Source: Cotesia glomerata | Lineage: Eukaryota > Arthropoda > Insecta > Hymenoptera > Braconidae | Reading direction: 5' to 3' | Length of the DNA: 64,000 nt | Assembly (NCBI RefSeq): GCF_020080835.1 | Contig: NC_058166.1 | Span: 2,170,001 to 2,234,000, forward strand | In this document: piece by piece, positions 62,751 through 64,000 of the stretch | Layout of the letters: the number at the start of each line of letters is the position of its first letter | Numbering within the stretch: the stretch's first letter is position 1 | Made by a program: the position numbers and the translations under genes | Notes under the pieces: model-generated | Databases searched by the model: none | What the model was told of the DNA's origin: nothing | Seen by the model: only the letters and a program-made list of their open reading frames with translations

Positions 62751-63812
62751 CCACAGATTCGGTAGAATCTGGCGCCAAGTTCCGTTCAAATCTGCTGTAA
62801 ACGGAGCGCCAGACTACCGACTATGTTTACTGTAAGCAGAACGGTATTTTGAGGTTGCAAAATTTTATTTAATTCTACGGTACTTTTTTTTTTCCTAAAT
62901 TGTATATTATAACAGTAATTCATACTTTATTTGACTGTTATTAATTAATTATATTCACTTATAACAATTAATCTAATTGAAATTATTAAATTTAATCAGC
63001 ACAAACTATAGCAACGCAAAAATTTTGATCCTGACTTTTTTTCGATGGGCTAAGTGATCTGCCACAGACTAAATAATTCGAGAATGCATAGTAATCCTTC
63101 ATTAGATGGGAAACTACAGTTAAAAAAAGATATTTCACAGCTTGCATCTACACCCACCAGGGTGCGCTGGAATTATTTTTACATAAACTGTAGTTTCAAG
63201 GGGATAGTTTGCTATAAAAAATGTAGCCAACGCGAGATTTAAGTTGGTACCAATTGTAAATTTTTATTATAATTACAAAAAATACTAAAATCCGAACAAA
63301 AACAGTTTCACTGTAAAAAATCGCGCCAAGTCCACGTTCATAAGACTATTAAGAAAAAAAAATTTGTTTTTTTCTTTACAAAAATATATAAAATAAAAAA
63401 ATTAAAAAATCCAAGTAACCGATATGATTGTTTATGATTTTCGGAAATTAAAAAAAATTGTGTTATAAATTTAAAAATTAAGAAAAAAATTTTGGAACGT
63501 ACTTGGTGTGCGTCATTGTGTATTAAAATTTTTTTAAAGTCCTAGTAAATAGATTTTACGAATTTCATTAAAAGTAAAATATTTTGCAACCGCGCACACT
63601 AAATATGTTCCAATTTTTTTTTTAAATTTTTAAATTTGTAACAAAATTTTTTTTAATTTCCGAAAATCATAAACAATCATATCGGTTACTTGGATTTTTT
63701 AATTTTTTTATTTTATATATTTTTGTAAAGAAAAAAACAAATTTTTTTTTCTTAATAGGCTTATGAACGTGGACTTGGCGCGATTTTTTACAGTGAAACT
63801 GTTTTTGTTCGG
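62751..63812 (+). mobile_element. HL element, copy 4
   Basis: CCACAGATTCGG start, TTGTTCGG end, AT at 62749-62750 and 63813-63814, terminal hairpin 63291-63812. The empty counterpart at about 42750-42758 reads ATGAAATAACAAAAATTG. Confidence 0.9.
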
Positions 63813-63900
63813 ATATCAAAAATTGTGATTATTAACTAATTTTAATTATGAAATAATATAATTAAATAGAGTCTCAACAGTAGGGGATTTTTATTATTTT

Positions 63901-64000
63901 ATTTTAGTAAAATAGTAAAAATCTCTATAATTTCTCAAAAAAAAAAAAATTTACTCGAACCAAATTATTTTTTTTTTGTACAATTTAACGTGACGAAATC
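63901..64000. other. Window end, nothing recognised
   Basis: Poly-A and poly-T rich. No feature. Confidence 0.4.

Larger units (their letters stand above)
61337..63900. mobile_element. ATTATTGACA inverted-repeat element, copy 2 (with two insertions)
   Basis: Starts TAAAAGCCCCGATTATTGAC. It follows copy 1 closely and is interrupted at 61683-62247 and 62751-63812. The right tip (AACAGTAGGGGATTTTTATT near 63877) is diverged. It provides the empty sites for two insertions of copy 1. Confidence 0.75.

Noticed and set aside
39175..63242. 62-codon frame shared by HL copies 3 and 4 (39175-39363, 63054-63242)
   Set aside because: Starts with a non-ATG codon, and copy 2 has an early stop at the same place. 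The similarity is DNA-level.

Overview
This is strongly A+T-rich eukaryotic nuclear DNA, almost certainly from an insect. Spliced transposase genes, hAT/Crypton/Penelope-type elements, TA-, AT- and 8-bp-flanked inverted-repeat elements and long foldback repeats all fit. The overall style (very AT-rich, foldback-rich, many short satellites) would suit a parasitoid hymenopteran, but that placement is a guess. I found no host protein-coding gene, no rRNA operon and no CRISPR array. Essentially every recognisable unit is a mobile element or a repeat.

Layout. 0.6-3.7 kb: a foldback element carrying a second, inserted inverted-repeat element. 4.35-6.84 kb: a Crypton-type tyrosine-recombinase element with one spliced gene on the minus strand, terminal inverted repeats and DNA hairpins. 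6.96-7.18 kb: a small non-autonomous relative of it. 7.19-8.25 and 12.38-13.43 kb: two inverted copies of an element with a 520-bp hairpin end, here called HL, which always sits between A and T. 8.25-36 kb: an old, long-period complex repeat array. It holds 21 same-strand copies of a CTAGCGG-type motif that resembles an inverted CTCF core, and is invaded by an 898-bp foldback (15.7 kb), a Penelope reverse-transcriptase fragment (20 kb), a tRNA-like SINE (26.4 kb), a LINE 3' tail (28 kb) and an AT-dinucleotide element with a 5S-rRNA-like segment (33.6-35.2 kb). 36.7-37.75 kb: a six-unit short satellite with the same motif. 38.7-42.8 and 61.3-63.9 kb: two copies of one inverted-repeat element, each split by different insertions, so that they serve as empty-site controls for each other. 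44.75-49.18 kb: a hAT element with a perfect 8-bp target duplication and a four-exon transposase broken by two frameshifts. 50.6-51.9 kb: palindromic satellite. 53.2-55.1 kb: three copies of a 632-bp tandem unit. 56-58 kb: a second foldback copy split by two insertions. 59.2-60.5 kb: a second copy of the 0.7-kb element.

The most interesting object is the Crypton-type family. Four elements (4346-6840, 6964-7183, 56489-56708, and 61683-62247 reversed) share one architecture: an 11-bp-identical start (AATAGTATATT), a long hairpin outside one end only, then a pair of inverted repeats. Hairpin stems differ between copies, while several apices keep the GCGNAGC mini-hairpin motif. Only the 4.3-kb copy carries the recombinase. 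The second notable object is the oriented CTCF-like motif array. Functional statements about both are inference.
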